A stretch of DNA of 64,000 bases from assembly GCF_000014145.1 (NCBI RefSeq), contig NC_008255.1, positions 4,356,001 to 4,420,000 on the forward strand. The letters are read 5' to 3'. The DNA is from Cytophaga hutchinsonii ATCC 33406 (GTDB lineage Bacteria; Bacteroidota; Bacteroidia; Cytophagales; Cytophagaceae). The stretch's first letter is position 1. Every line of letters starts with the position of its first letter. The notes under the pieces are model-generated. The model did no database searches and was not told the DNA's origin. It saw only the letters and a list, made by a program, of their open reading frames with translations. The position numbers and the translations under genes were made by a program. Positions 46,429-55,484 of this stretch are shown here, one piece after another.

Positions 46429-46775
46429 TCGTTACAGGCTTGATGAACTTCTTATTCGGAATGGGGAATAGAATTCAACCCATTTGCTGATCAGATAATT
46501 TTCAATCACCTGATAAAAAAAGTTCGATAGCTTTTTTGCGGGCTTCAACATAACAGTGTGTGGTTTGTTAAACTTCTACTGGTATAAAAATACGTCTTCA
46601 ATATATCCTGACGATTACGGCAATGTTACCATACTATTATTCAATTCAGGCTTTATTAACAGAAGCATAACAAAAGCCTAATCTAATGCTTACAACTCTT
46701 TTGTTAATTTGCTAAGCCTTCAGAAATGCAGATGTACAAGGCTTGCATCATACCTCTTAGATAAAAAAAACGCGT
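46429..46775. other. Divergent intergenic region, GT gene and phosphoesterase gene
   Basis: 347 bases holding both promoters. A 9-bp inverted repeat (TAACAAAAG 46668-46676, CTTTTGTTA 46698-46706) with a 21-base spacer is the only structure I noted. No clear TAnnTTTG box and no ORF were found. Confidence 0.5.
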
Positions 46776-47672
46776 ATGAAAACACATTACAGAACCATAG
46801 TGCTTTCAGATATACATTTAGGAACTTCGAGTTCGAAGGCGAAAGAAGTATCTAATTTTTTAAAAAACCACACGTGTGATACGTTATTGCTTAATGGAGA
46901 CATCATTGATGGCTGGCAATTGCAGAAGTATGGCAAATGGAAAAAATCACATACGCGTTTTTTCCGTAGGGTGATTAAAATGACCGAACAGAATAAAACG
47001 AAAGTATATTACCTGCGCGGCAATCACGATGATTTTTTAGATACCATCCTGCCTTTATCTTTCGGCAACATTCATATTGACCGGGAATACATTCACCAGG
47101 GTGCAACAGGTAAAATGTATTACGTTGTGCATGGAGATGTATTTGATACGGTAACTTCACAGTTAAAATGGATTGCAAAACTGGGCGATGTAGGCTATAC
47201 ATTTTTATTGTGGCTGAACAAACACTATAATAACTACCGCGTTAAGCGTGGCCTTCCATATTATTCCTTATCACAGGCCGTAAAACAAAAAGTTAAAACG
47301 GCAGTTTCATATATATCCGATTTTGAAATGCAGCTGGCAGATCTGGCACGCTCAAGAAAGTGTGACGGTGTAATCTGCGGACACATTCACCAGCCGGCGA
47401 TTAAAGAATATAACGGTATTGAATATCTCAATTCAGGTGACTGGGTAGAAACACTTTCTGCACTGGTTGAAACGATCCATGGAGAATGGAAGTTGATTTA
47501 TTACAACCAGGCGTTTGATGAAGACCGTGATAGTACAGAAGATGCAGATGACCCATTGTTTGTGTTTGAAAACATGGCACGTTTTTCAAAAGATGTAACC
47601 ATTTACAAACCCAGATATTCAGCTTTTAATGGTATGAACCCGGCCGACAACCTGGCTACAAACAATCAATAA
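46776..47672 (+). CDS. LpxH-like calcineurin-type metallophosphoesterase
   Basis: 298 residues. The metal motifs of the calcineurin fold are all present: LSDIHLGT, NGDIIDGW, LRGNHDDF, YYVVHGDVFD and ICGHIHQP. The arrangement matches UDP-2,3-diacylglucosamine pyrophosphatase-like proteins (LpxH family), which cleave UDP-diacylglucosamine in lipid A synthesis. LpxH itself is about 240 residues; the extra C-terminal 50 residues here are not conserved there, so a different nucleotide or phospholipid substrate is possible. The next gene starts 1 base after its stop codon. Confidence 0.82.
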   Translation: MKTHYRTIVLSDIHLGTSSSKAKEVSNFLKNHTCDTLLLNGDIIDGWQLQKYGKWKKSHTRFFRRVIKMTEQNKTKVYYLRGNHDDFLDTILPLSFGNIHIDREYIHQGATGKMYYVVHGDVFDTVTSQLKWIAKLGDVGYTFLLWLNKHYNNYRVKRGLPYYSLSQAVKQKVKTAVSYISDFEMQLADLARSRKCDGVICGHIHQPAIKEYNGIEYLNSGDWVETLSALVETIHGEWKLIYYNQAFDEDRDSTEDADDPLFVFENMARFSKDVTIYKPRYSAFNGMNPADNLATNNQ

Positions 47673-47673
47673 T

Positions 47674-47997
47674 ATGACGCAATCAGAAATTAAAGTAAAG
47701 CTCCTTGATATTGTAAAAAAGCAGGAAACAAAAATGCATCATATTGCATTGGATATAACCTTGCTTAACGGCAATATTTTATTGAAATCATTCCGCTTAT
47801 TCGAATTTGACATCCATTCAAATGAATTAAAAGGAATGACGATGCAGGAAGAATACAGCTATATCCGCGAAGAGCGCGAGCCTGTGTATGCACACTTTAA
47901 TCTGGAAGAAGTTAAAGAACTTGAAACAGCTACGGCAAACTACTTGTTTTTAAACGAACCTATGAACGTTCTTGTTAACGGCGCTGAATCAATATAA
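47674..47997 (+). CDS. Uncharacterised small protein
   Basis: 107 residues, mixed alpha/beta, no TM or signal. The composition is ordinary and no family is recognised. It begins 1 base after the phosphoesterase stop, so it is likely cotranscribed. Its last 9 bases overlap the end of the convergent orphan T9SS domain gene. Confidence 0.6.
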   Translation: MTQSEIKVKLLDIVKKQETKMHHIALDITLLNGNILLKSFRLFEFDIHSNELKGMTMQEEYSYIREEREPVYAHFNLEEVKELETATANYLFLNEPMNVLVNGAESI

Positions 47998-48231
47998 CGT
48001 AAAGCGTTCTTCTTTTAATTTCTCATTTAAATAAGAAATAGTGATCCGGTAGGTTCCTTTTGATAACCCGGAAACATCAATAGAGATCTTATTCTCACCT
48101 TTGTTCAATTCTTCCCAAAGAGATAATTTTTTTTCGCCTATCAGATTATAGACTTTAATGTTGACCAATTGATAGCTGTTAGCAAAAAGTTGTAAATCAA
48201 TGAAATGTCCTAGCGAAGTTGAAATTGACAT
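47989..48231 (-). CDS. Orphan T9SS-sorting-domain-like protein (80 residues)
   Basis: The whole protein reads like a T9SS C-terminal domain: NIKVYNLIGEKKLSLWEELN, then ISIDVSGLSKGTYRITISYL and a basic/aromatic end (KEERFTLY). It has no signal peptide and lacks the usual PNP start. A -7 element (TATCTTTG on the minus strand, 48265-48272) lies 34 bases upstream, so it may be expressed. It may instead be a gene remnant. Confidence 0.6.
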   Translation of the reverse strand: MSISTSLGHFIDLQLFANSYQLVNIKVYNLIGEKKLSLWEELNKGENKISIDVSGLSKGTYRITISYLNEKLKEERFTLY

Positions 48232-48264
48232 AATAAAAGCTGGTTGAGCGGTTGTTGATCTCTA

Positions 48265-48272
48265 CAAAGATA
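48265..48272 (-). promoter_or_regulatory. -7 element (minus strand TATCTTTG)
   Basis: Exact TAnnTTTG match facing the orphan T9SS-domain gene, 34 bases from its start. A dyad (CACATAAT 48288-48295, ATTATGTG 48305-48312) lies just upstream and may bind a regulator. Confidence 0.45.
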
Positions 48273-48357
48273 CACGTACTACATTATCACATAATTATGC
48301 TCTTATTATGTGTAAGTGAATAGTTTACGGCAGAATCTTACATGCATGCATATGGGC

Positions 48358-48397
48358 GTAACAATTTGGTAACATTGGAGTGATACTGAGGTAACAA
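48358..48397 (+). promoter_or_regulatory. PHO-box-like array of 11-bp-spaced direct repeats
   Basis: GTAACAA (48358), GTAACAT (48369), a degenerate GTGATAC (48380) and GTAACAA (48391) occur at exactly 11-base steps. This is the geometry of PhoB sites (11-bp direct repeats with a CTGTAAC/TGTCA-like core in E. coli). It lies before a near -7 box (TTGCTTTG at 48406-48413) and the first gene of the phosphate region. Confidence 0.65.
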
Positions 48398-48435
48398 TAG
48401 AAGTGTTGCTTTGCACCCGAATAGCTCGTATTAAA

Positions 48436-49449
48436 ATGAAAAAACTTATTGTAACAGTAGCCCTGTCAATCGCAGGATTACTATGTGCTTACGCGCAAAC
48501 CCCAGCTCCATCACAAAGCTTTGCAGACCATCCCCGGGCCTATACGCATAGAAACTCGTTCTGGACCGAGTACAACATCAACGGATCAATCGATTCATTG
48601 CAAAGATGGCAGTACCAGGTAGATTATCAATACCGCAGAATGGCTGATGCCAGCTACATCAAAGATGGTGATCAGGGAAACATTTTTAAAAATCCATATC
48701 AGCAGGTATTAAGACCGTGGATTCACTACTGGGTAATTCCTAAAAAACTTCGTTTCTCTTTATCTCCTATTGGATACTGGATCACATGGACTCCGCCGCA
48801 GGAAGGCAGTGCTTATAAGATTGACGGCCAGGATAAGGGACAGGCAGTATTTCCTGAATTCAGAATCTGTCCGCAGATAACCGTAAACAGTCAGTTAGGG
48901 CGGTTATTATTTTCAAACCGCTACAGGTACGAATTCAGATACATCGGTAACAGAACACAATCCACAAATTTTATGGATGATCTGGGTGATGGTTTCAGCT
49001 TTTACCCGAATGCTATCGGTTCAGGAAACGGCAGCAGCCACCAGGGCAGGTTACGTTGGCAGATACGTGCGCAGTTATTACTCAACAGTTCTAAAATGCA
49101 AAAGAACACCGTCTATATAAATGCATGGAATGAATTGTTTATAGGAACAGGGAAGCACGTTGACTTCAACAAAATGCTGAATCAAAACAGAACCGTTGCG
49201 TTGTTTGGCTGGAAGCTGCCTACACAATACCCGATCCGTATTGAAGCAGGTATTACCTATCAGGTAAACTATCTGTACAACATTGATGTAGTGCCTACGC
49301 AGCCGGATATTTCATACAACAAAAGGAACGTTGAAGCAAACACAGCATATACAATCTATGTGATCTTTGATGAGTTTCATACGTTGTTTAAAAAGAATGG
49401 AAGAAAACCTCAGGATGAACCTAAGTTCCCGCACCCTGCTGAAAGATAG
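48436..49449 (+). CDS. Exported DUF2490-type outer membrane beta-barrel protein
   Basis: 337 residues from the ATG at 48436. The signal peptide (about 1-21, ending CAYA-Q) is followed by a beta-rich, Tyr/Arg-rich chain with periodic aromatic ends (FWTEYNINGSID, LRFSLSPIGYWITW, NRYRYEFRYIG), typical of DUF2490 proteins. A barrel is inferred. It is the first gene behind the PHO-box-like repeats, so likely phosphate-starvation induced. A strong terminator follows. Confidence 0.75.
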   Translation: MKKLIVTVALSIAGLLCAYAQTPAPSQSFADHPRAYTHRNSFWTEYNINGSIDSLQRWQYQVDYQYRRMADASYIKDGDQGNIFKNPYQQVLRPWIHYWVIPKKLRFSLSPIGYWITWTPPQEGSAYKIDGQDKGQAVFPEFRICPQITVNSQLGRLLFSNRYRYEFRYIGNRTQSTNFMDDLGDGFSFYPNAIGSGNGSSHQGRLRWQIRAQLLLNSSKMQKNTVYINAWNELFIGTGKHVDFNKMLNQNRTVALFGWKLPTQYPIRIEAGITYQVNYLYNIDVVPTQPDISYNKRNVEANTAYTIYVIFDEFHTLFKKNGRKPQDEPKFPHPAER

Positions 49450-49456
49450 TCATTCA

Positions 49457-49506
49457 GTAAAAAGAACTGTTTTGTGCAGCAACAGGTACAAAACAGTTCT
49501 TTTTAC
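49457..49506 (+). terminator. Intrinsic terminator, 19-bp stem
   Basis: 49457-49475 pairs perfectly with 49488-49506 across a 12-base loop; the 3' arm contains a run of five T. The A-rich left arm lets it work in both directions. Confidence 0.9.
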
Positions 49507-49538
49507 TACATATTTTATACTCACAATCATCTGATGTC

Positions 49539-49568
49539 AGTTTTTAATTACTAAGTTTTTAATTACTA
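49539..49568. repeat. Tandem 15-bp direct repeat upstream of the porin gene
   Basis: AGTTTTTAATTACTA occurs twice back to back (49539-49553, 49554-49568), ending 18 bases before the porin ATG. It may be a regulator site. Confidence 0.7.
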
Positions 49569-49586
49569 TTTGAATTAACCCTAACA

Positions 49587-50882
49587 ATGAAAAAGATTAT
49601 TGGAGCAGCAGTGTTGTGGATTGCAGGTATGGTTTGTGCGCAGGCACAATCGCTTGCGGCAAAGGATTCTGTTATTGCTACACCAACCACTTCTTCTATT
49701 ACAGCTTCAGACACAAAACCTGCTGAAACGAAAAAGAAAAATTGGTATGAAGTGATAAGTTTAAGAGGGTATGCGCAATTTCGTTATAACCGGTTGCTGG
49801 AAACAAATTCAGACCTTAAGTGTGATCAATGTGATAAAAGTATCGGGAACAACGGTGGCTTTTTCTTTCGCAGAGCACGCCTTGTATTCAGCGGAAATAT
49901 TCACGAACGGGTTTTTATATACATTCAGACAGACGTAGCAACAAATGCTACAGCGGGCTCTACGCTTGGGTTAAATTACCTTCAGATCAGAGATTTCTAC
50001 GGCGATATTTATTTAACCAAAGACCGGAAATTACGGGCACGAGTTGGTATCAGTAAGGTGCCGTTTGGTTTTGAAAACCTGCAGTCGTCTCAAAACAGAG
50101 TTGCATTTGACCGTACAGATGGTATGAACAGCTCTGTGTACAATGAGCGCGACCTGGGTGTGTTTTTTTATTTTACACCGGACAAAATAAAGGAACGGTT
50201 CAAATACCTGGTAGATTCGGGACTAAAAGGGACAGGCGATTATGGTGTGTTTGGTTTTGGAATGTACAATGGACAAACAGCAAACAGAAGTGAGCTGAAC
50301 AACTCGCTGCATACAGTGATGCGTGCTACCTATCCCTTTCAAGTAAATGAGAAACAAATACTGGAATTAGGCATACAGGGATATTCAGGGTTGTTCCATG
50401 TAGGAGAGGCTGTTTCCCCTGCAAACGTAGCGCTGGAAGGCAACAATCAGGATTACACCGATCAACGTGTGGCCGCTTCGGTAACGTTGTATCCGCAGCC
50501 TTTCGGGGTACAGGCAGAATATATGTATGGCAGAGGGCCGGTATATCAATATAACGGACCAATGGCGGCCGTAATGCATGAAATTATTACCGGTAGAAAC
50601 GAAGGCGGTTATCTGCAGATTATGTATATGAGAAAAATTAAAAACATGACGGTAACCCCTTATACAAGAGGGCAGTATTTTTTTGGCGGGAAAAAGCCGG
50701 AATTGGATGCCCGTCGCCATATTGTTAAAGAACTTGAAATGGGTATTGAATTTCAGATCATTAAGCAATTAGAAGTAACCCTTGCATATACGATTTCTGA
50801 TCGCGTATTTGAAGATTCCCGTAATCCGGTTAATCACCAGAAGGGTAATTTTATGAGAATGCAGCTGCAGCTCAATTTCTGA
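49587..50882 (+). CDS. Phosphate-selective porin O/P-like protein
   Basis: 431 residues. A signal peptide (about 1-20, ending AQA-Q) is followed by a short linker and a 16-strand-barrel-like sequence. The opening strand ISLRGYAQFRYNRLLETNSD, then FFFRRARLVFSGNI, match OprO/OprP-type porins, and the C-terminus ends in Phe (MQLQLNF), as outer-membrane barrels do. It lets phosphate or polyphosphate into the periplasm. The gene stands just before pstS, so it belongs to the phosphate region. Anion choice is inferred from family and context. Confidence 0.85.
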   Translation: MKKIIGAAVLWIAGMVCAQAQSLAAKDSVIATPTTSSITASDTKPAETKKKNWYEVISLRGYAQFRYNRLLETNSDLKCDQCDKSIGNNGGFFFRRARLVFSGNIHERVFIYIQTDVATNATAGSTLGLNYLQIRDFYGDIYLTKDRKLRARVGISKVPFGFENLQSSQNRVAFDRTDGMNSSVYNERDLGVFFYFTPDKIKERFKYLVDSGLKGTGDYGVFGFGMYNGQTANRSELNNSLHTVMRATYPFQVNEKQILELGIQGYSGLFHVGEAVSPANVALEGNNQDYTDQRVAASVTLYPQPFGVQAEYMYGRGPVYQYNGPMAAVMHEIITGRNEGGYLQIMYMRKIKNMTVTPYTRGQYFFGGKKPELDARRHIVKELEMGIEFQIIKQLEVTLAYTISDRVFEDSRNPVNHQKGNFMRMQLQLNF

Positions 50883-50993
50883 TGGAATGTTACAATTAAA
50901 TAATATATAAAGTTAAAATATAGTCCTTAACTTGCAGCGAAGTTGTGTGGGTAGGTACTATAAAATGTATCACACTAATTCTTAAAAGTAAAA

Positions 50994-52016
50994 ATGAAAA
51001 AATTAATCTTTATTGTCTTTGTTGCTGCTTTTTTAAGCAGTTGTGGCGGTGGTGCTAAAACTGAAAATGCTGGCGCCTCTGAAAAAACCTCTATTAAAGT
51101 AGATGGTTCATCTACGGTTTTCCCGATTTCAGAAGCGGTTTCGGAAGAGTTTGAAATTGAAAACCCAACGGTTCAGATCACAGCAAATGCTTCCGGAACA
51201 GGAGCAGGGTTTAAGAAATTTATCCGTAATGAAATTGATGTAACGGGCGCTTCAAGACCGATCAAAGCATCTGAAGATAAAGACTGCGCAGCAAACAATA
51301 TTCAATATCTTGAAATTCCGATTGCATACGATGGTTTAGCTATTGTTGTAAGCAAAGAAAATACGTGGGCAGACAACCTTACGGTAGCAGAATTGAAAAA
51401 AATATGGGAGCCGGCAGCTAAAGGAACAATTACACACTGGGATCAGGTTCGTGCAGGCTGGCCGCATGAAAAAATTAATTTATATGGTGCAGGTACAGAA
51501 TCCGGCACATTTGATTATTTCACAGAAGCAATTGTTGGTGAAGCAAGATCCTGCAGAACAGATTATACAGCAAGTGAAGACGATAACGGTTTAGTAAGCG
51601 GAGTTGCCGGTGACAAATATTCTTTGGGTTATTTTGGCTATGCTTATTTCTTTGAAAATCAGGATAAATTGAAATTGGTTGCCATTGATGATGCCGATGA
51701 AGCAAACGGAAAAGGTGCTGTATTGCCTACAATAGAGACAATTGTAAACGGAACATACCAGCCTCTTTCACGTCCGTTACTGATTTACATTAATAAAGTA
51801 TCTTCAGAAAGACCTGAAGTAAAGAAATTTGTAAACTACTATATTGATAATGCGCAAACACTTGTTCCTGAAACAGGTTATGTAGCCTTATCTCCGGAAG
51901 CATATAAATTGGTAAAAGCCCGCTTTGAAACTGGTACAACTGGCTCACTTTTCTTAACTTTGAAGACTACAGTGGGAGTTAAGTTAGAAGAAATATTACA
52001 AACACCTCAGCAGTAA
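50994..52016 (+). CDS. pstS: Phosphate-binding lipoprotein of the Pst ABC transporter
   Basis: 340 residues with an SpII signal (lipobox LSSC, lipid on C17). Phosphate-binding segments of PstS are clear: KVDGSSTVFPIS, ANASGTGAGFKKF, VTGASRPIK and GAGTESGTFDYF. It captures phosphate in the periplasm and hands it to PstCA. As a lipoprotein it differs from soluble E. coli PstS. It is 111 bases after the porin gene with no terminator between, so the two may be cotranscribed. Confidence 0.95.
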   Translation: MKKLIFIVFVAAFLSSCGGGAKTENAGASEKTSIKVDGSSTVFPISEAVSEEFEIENPTVQITANASGTGAGFKKFIRNEIDVTGASRPIKASEDKDCAANNIQYLEIPIAYDGLAIVVSKENTWADNLTVAELKKIWEPAAKGTITHWDQVRAGWPHEKINLYGAGTESGTFDYFTEAIVGEARSCRTDYTASEDDNGLVSGVAGDKYSLGYFGYAYFFENQDKLKLVAIDDADEANGKGAVLPTIETIVNGTYQPLSRPLLIYINKVSSERPEVKKFVNYYIDNAQTLVPETGYVALSPEAYKLVKARFETGTTGSLFLTLKTTVGVKLEEILQTPQQ

Positions 52017-52031
52017 TCGCTGAATCCTTGA

Positions 52032-52919
52032 ATGAAACGTTCAGAAAAAGTTATAGAATCATTCTTATTTGCCTGCAGTCTGTTAACTATATTAACAACT
52101 GCAGGCATTATATCCGTTCTTTTATTCGAAACAGCGCGGTTTTTTCAGGTTGTATCCATCTGGGATTTCCTTACAGACACAGAATGGTCCCCATCTTTTG
52201 CTAAAGAACAGCAGCATTTCGGTATCATGCCCTTATTGGCAGGTACATTCTTAACAACATTCATTGCTATGGCAGTAGCAGTTCCCTTAGGAATTACCAT
52301 TGCTGTATATTTAAGTGAATACGCAAGTTCCAGAGTGAGACAGATTGTAAAACCTGTTTTAGAGATCCTGGCATCTATTCCAACCATTGTATATGGTTAT
52401 TTTGCACTCGCATTTGTCACCCCATTAATACAGCATCTTTTTCCAGGTCTGGAACTAAGCAATTTCAATGCATTAGCGCCAGGTATTATCATGGGTATCA
52501 TGATCCTGCCGCTGGTTTCTTCTTTAAGTGAAGATGCCTTATATGCCGTACCAAGAACATTACGGGAAGGTTCATATGCAATGGGTGCTACTAAATTTCA
52601 AACAGCTTTTAAAGTAATTATTCCTGCCGCCTTATCCGGTATCGCGGTTTCAATCATTCTGGCCTTATCAAGAGCCGTTGGTGAAACCATGATCGTTGCT
52701 ATTGCCGCAGGTAACAAACCAACCTTAACATTTAATCCGCTTAATCAGGTTCAGACAGCAACAACCTATATTGTACAAACGGTAAACGGAGATGTCGCAA
52801 ATGATTCCATTGAATACAAAACCATTTATGCCGTTGGGATGAGTTTATTTGTAATCACCTTGCTTTTGAATAACATCAGTTTCTGGCTGAAAAAACGCTA
52901 CCAACAAGTTTATAAGTAA
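52032..52919 (+). CDS. pstC: Phosphate ABC transporter permease PstC
   Basis: 295 residues, six TM helices. The EAA-type loop is visible at EDALYAVPRTLREGSYAMGATK, and the second conserved block is VGETMIVAIAAGNKP. It starts 15 bases after pstS and ends 5 bases before pstA. It forms the channel with PstA. Confidence 0.95.
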   Translation: MKRSEKVIESFLFACSLLTILTTAGIISVLLFETARFFQVVSIWDFLTDTEWSPSFAKEQQHFGIMPLLAGTFLTTFIAMAVAVPLGITIAVYLSEYASSRVRQIVKPVLEILASIPTIVYGYFALAFVTPLIQHLFPGLELSNFNALAPGIIMGIMILPLVSSLSEDALYAVPRTLREGSYAMGATKFQTAFKVIIPAALSGIAVSIILALSRAVGETMIVAIAAGNKPTLTFNPLNQVQTATTYIVQTVNGDVANDSIEYKTIYAVGMSLFVITLLLNNISFWLKKRYQQVYK

Positions 52920-52924
52920 TTGAT

Positions 52925-53821
52925 ATGGCGAAGAAGTTAGGCAAAAGAATGCGCCAAAAACAAGTGCGCAAAAATAAGTGGTACGAGTATCAGGATAAAT
53001 CATATAAATTCATCGCACTGGCTGCAACCGGGATTGGCATATTGGTACTGGTGGTTTTATTATGGGATGTTTTTTCAGATGGTTTCAGCCGTATTGATCT
53101 GAAATTCCTGATGGATTCATCTTCACGTAAAGCAAAAAATGCCGGCATCTACGCGGCACTCGGAGGTACCTTATGGATCATGGCATTAACAACGCTTATC
53201 GCATTCCCGATAGGTATCGGAGCCGGTATCTATCTGGAAGAATACAACACCAAAGGACGTATGTCAAATCTGCTGGAAATTAATATTTCCAACCTGGCAG
53301 GTATACCATCCATCATTTATGGTTTATTAGGGCTGGAGATTTTTTCACGTACGCTGATGTTAGGCGACACGGCCATTACTGGCGCGCTTACCTTATCATT
53401 ATTGATTCTGCCGATCATAATTGTTTCTACGCGCGAAGCATTAAAAACAGTTCCGTATAATTTACGCGAAGCTTCTCTTGCATTAGGGGCTACAAAATGG
53501 CAAACGATCTGGTACCAGATTCTGCCGGCATCTATTCCGGGTATTGTTACCGGCGCGATCCTTGCAATCTCAAGAGCAATCGGCGAAACAGCTCCATTGA
53601 TCGTTATCGGTGCAGCTACGTATATCACTTCTGTGCCAAGCTGGCCAAACGAATCCTTTACCGTGTTGCCGATACAGATATTCTATTGGATCGGTAAACC
53701 GCAGCACGATTTCCAGGTGAACGCTGCAGCAGCGATCATCATATTATTGGCAATCACATTCATAATGAATGGAGCTGCTGTATATTTACGCTACCGGTGG
53801 CAGAAAAAAATCAAGTGGTAA
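52925..53821 (+). CDS. pstA: Phosphate ABC transporter permease PstA
   Basis: 298 residues, six TM helices after a basic N-terminus (KKLGKRMRQKQVRKNK). The EAA loop is at REALKTVPYNLREASLALGA, followed by AIGETAPLIVIGAATY. It is paired with PstC. The gap to pstB is 97 bases. Confidence 0.95.
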   Translation: MAKKLGKRMRQKQVRKNKWYEYQDKSYKFIALAATGIGILVLVVLLWDVFSDGFSRIDLKFLMDSSSRKAKNAGIYAALGGTLWIMALTTLIAFPIGIGAGIYLEEYNTKGRMSNLLEINISNLAGIPSIIYGLLGLEIFSRTLMLGDTAITGALTLSLLILPIIIVSTREALKTVPYNLREASLALGATKWQTIWYQILPASIPGIVTGAILAISRAIGETAPLIVIGAATYITSVPSWPNESFTVLPIQIFYWIGKPQHDFQVNAAAAIIILLAITFIMNGAAVYLRYRWQKKIKW

Positions 53822-53918
53822 ACACTGATTAGATATTTATTGAATAAAATTACACGAGCATATGTTTGATGGCAGAAGTTTAATAAACTAAACTACATCA
53901 GGCTAAAATAGCAAAAAG

Positions 53919-54668
53919 ATGAAAATTGAAGCGAACGACGTACACGTATATTATGGCTTAGACCACACGCTGAAAGGTGTGTCACTAAGTGTAAAAAAAA
54001 ATACGGTTACTGCCTTAATTGGTCCCTCTGGTTGCGGAAAATCAACGTTTCTGCGTTGCATGAACCGGATGAATGACCTGATAGATAATTGCCAGGTTAA
54101 AGGAAATATTTTAATTGACGGCGTGGATATTAATTCACCTTCAGTGAATACAAATGAATTGCGTAAAGCAGTAGGTATGGTTTTTCAAAAACCAAACCCG
54201 TTTCCGAAATCAATCTTTGAAAACGTTGCTTACGGACTTCGTGTAAACGGCGTATCGAATAAAGAATACATCAACGATAAAGTGGAATGGTCGTTAAAGC
54301 AGGCAGCACTTTGGGATGAAGTAAAAGATAAACTGAAAAAATCCGCATTAGCATTATCCGGCGGTCAGCAGCAGCGTTTGTGTATTGCACGTGCACTTGC
54401 CGTTGAGCCATCCATTCTGTTAATGGATGAACCTGCATCCGCACTTGATCCGATCTCTACGTCTAAAATCGAAGAACTGATCTACAACCTGAAAGCTTCT
54501 TACACGATCATGATTGTAACACACAACATGCAGCAGGCTTCTAGAACAAGTGATAAAACCGCATTCTTTTATATGGGTGAACTGGTAGAATACGATGATA
54601 CACGTACACTATTTACCAACCCTAAAAAAAAACGTACACAGAACTATATTACAGGCCGTTTCGGTTGA
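53919..54668 (+). CDS. pstB: Phosphate ABC transporter ATPase PstB
   Basis: 249 residues. Walker A is GPSGCGKST, the Q-loop region is [11 protein letters not shown], the signature is LSGGQQQR and Walker B is [12 protein letters not shown]. The FQKPNPFP block is specific to PstB. It powers phosphate import through PstCA. phoU follows 60 bases later. Confidence 0.97.
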   Translation: MKIEANDVHVYYGLDHTLKGVSLSVKKNTVTALIGPSGCGKSTFLRCMNRMNDLIDNCQVKGNILIDGVDINSPSVNTNELRKAVGMVFQKPNPFPKSIFENVAYGLRVNGVSNKEYINDKVEWSLKQAALWDEVKDKLKKSALALSGGQQQRLCIARALAVEPSILLMDEPASALDPISTSKIEELIYNLKASYTIMIVTHNMQQASRTSDKTAFFYMGELVEYDDTRTLFTNPKKKRTQNYITGRFG

Positions 54669-54728
54669 TCCCGAACATCCTTCAAAAATAAACTACAGTA
54701 TTTTTACACCTTTGATTCAAGCATATAT

Positions 54729-55400
54729 ATGAATCTATTAGAAACAGAATTAGGAGAATTAAAAAGCGAATTGATCGATATGACACATCTGGTAAAAGAA
54801 CAGATGGAAAAAAGTATCACCGCTTTTTATACGTTTGATCATGACCTTGCAAAAGAAGTCATGAAAAATGAAAAAAGAGTAAACGGAAGTGAATTAAAAA
54901 TAGATAGCCGTTGCGAACACATCCTCGCCTTGTTCAATCCGGTTGCGATTGATCTGCGCTTCGTTGTGGCATCATTGAAAATGGTTTCAGACCTGGAACG
55001 TATCGGAGACAATGCAGAAGGCGTATGCAAATTTTTGCTGATGTCTGAAAAACCATTCGATCCGGTATTGATAGAAAAAATGCGTTTCAAAGAAATGACT
55101 TCTATTGTACTTGAAATGTTAAATACATTATGCGAATCATTTGAAACAGACAATACAAAATTAGCACGTACAGTTTTTTCTAAAGATGAAATTCTGGATG
55201 AGATCAATTCAAATGCGAATAACGTATTAGCTGAATACATCAGCGGAAATCAGGATCGTGAAAAAGTCTTACAAGCTGTTTACTTGCTTTCGATGATCCG
55301 TAAGACAGAACGCGTGGGTGATTACATCACAAACATTTCAGAAGAGATTATTTTCTATGTAAAAGCGAAAGTTTTAAAACATAAAAAAAACAAGGAATAA
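54729..55400 (+). CDS. phoU: Phosphate-signalling regulator PhoU
   Basis: 223 residues. It has two three-helix PhoU repeats; family motifs are ELKSELIDMTHLVKEQME, FNPVAIDLRFVVASLKM and DLERIGDNAEGV (metal-binding acidic residues), then TERVGDYITNISEEI in the second repeat. PhoU links PstB to the PhoR/PhoB pair (not in this window) and restrains the Pho response. It is followed by a 20-bp-stem terminator. Confidence 0.95.
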   Translation: MNLLETELGELKSELIDMTHLVKEQMEKSITAFYTFDHDLAKEVMKNEKRVNGSELKIDSRCEHILALFNPVAIDLRFVVASLKMVSDLERIGDNAEGVCKFLLMSEKPFDPVLIEKMRFKEMTSIVLEMLNTLCESFETDNTKLARTVFSKDEILDEINSNANNVLAEYISGNQDREKVLQAVYLLSMIRKTERVGDYITNISEEIIFYVKAKVLKHKKNKE

Positions 55401-55416
55401 AACACGCATTATTATT

Positions 55417-55462
55417 CTATAAAAGAAAAGTCCTGCCCACCAGCAGGACTTTTCTTTTATAG
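55417..55462. terminator. Intrinsic terminator after phoU, 20-bp stem
   Basis: 55417-55436 and 55443-55462 are exact reverse complements with a 6-base loop; the 3' arm is T-rich (ACTTTTCTTTTA). It marks the end of the pst operon. Confidence 0.9.
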
Positions 55463-55484
55463 AGCCAATGTGTATCTTGTATAT

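Noticed and set aside
46668-46706. 9-bp inverted repeat between the GT and phosphoesterase genes as an operator
   Set aside because: Short, AT-rich and with a 21-base spacer; it could occur by chance. Kept only as a note in the intergenic entry.
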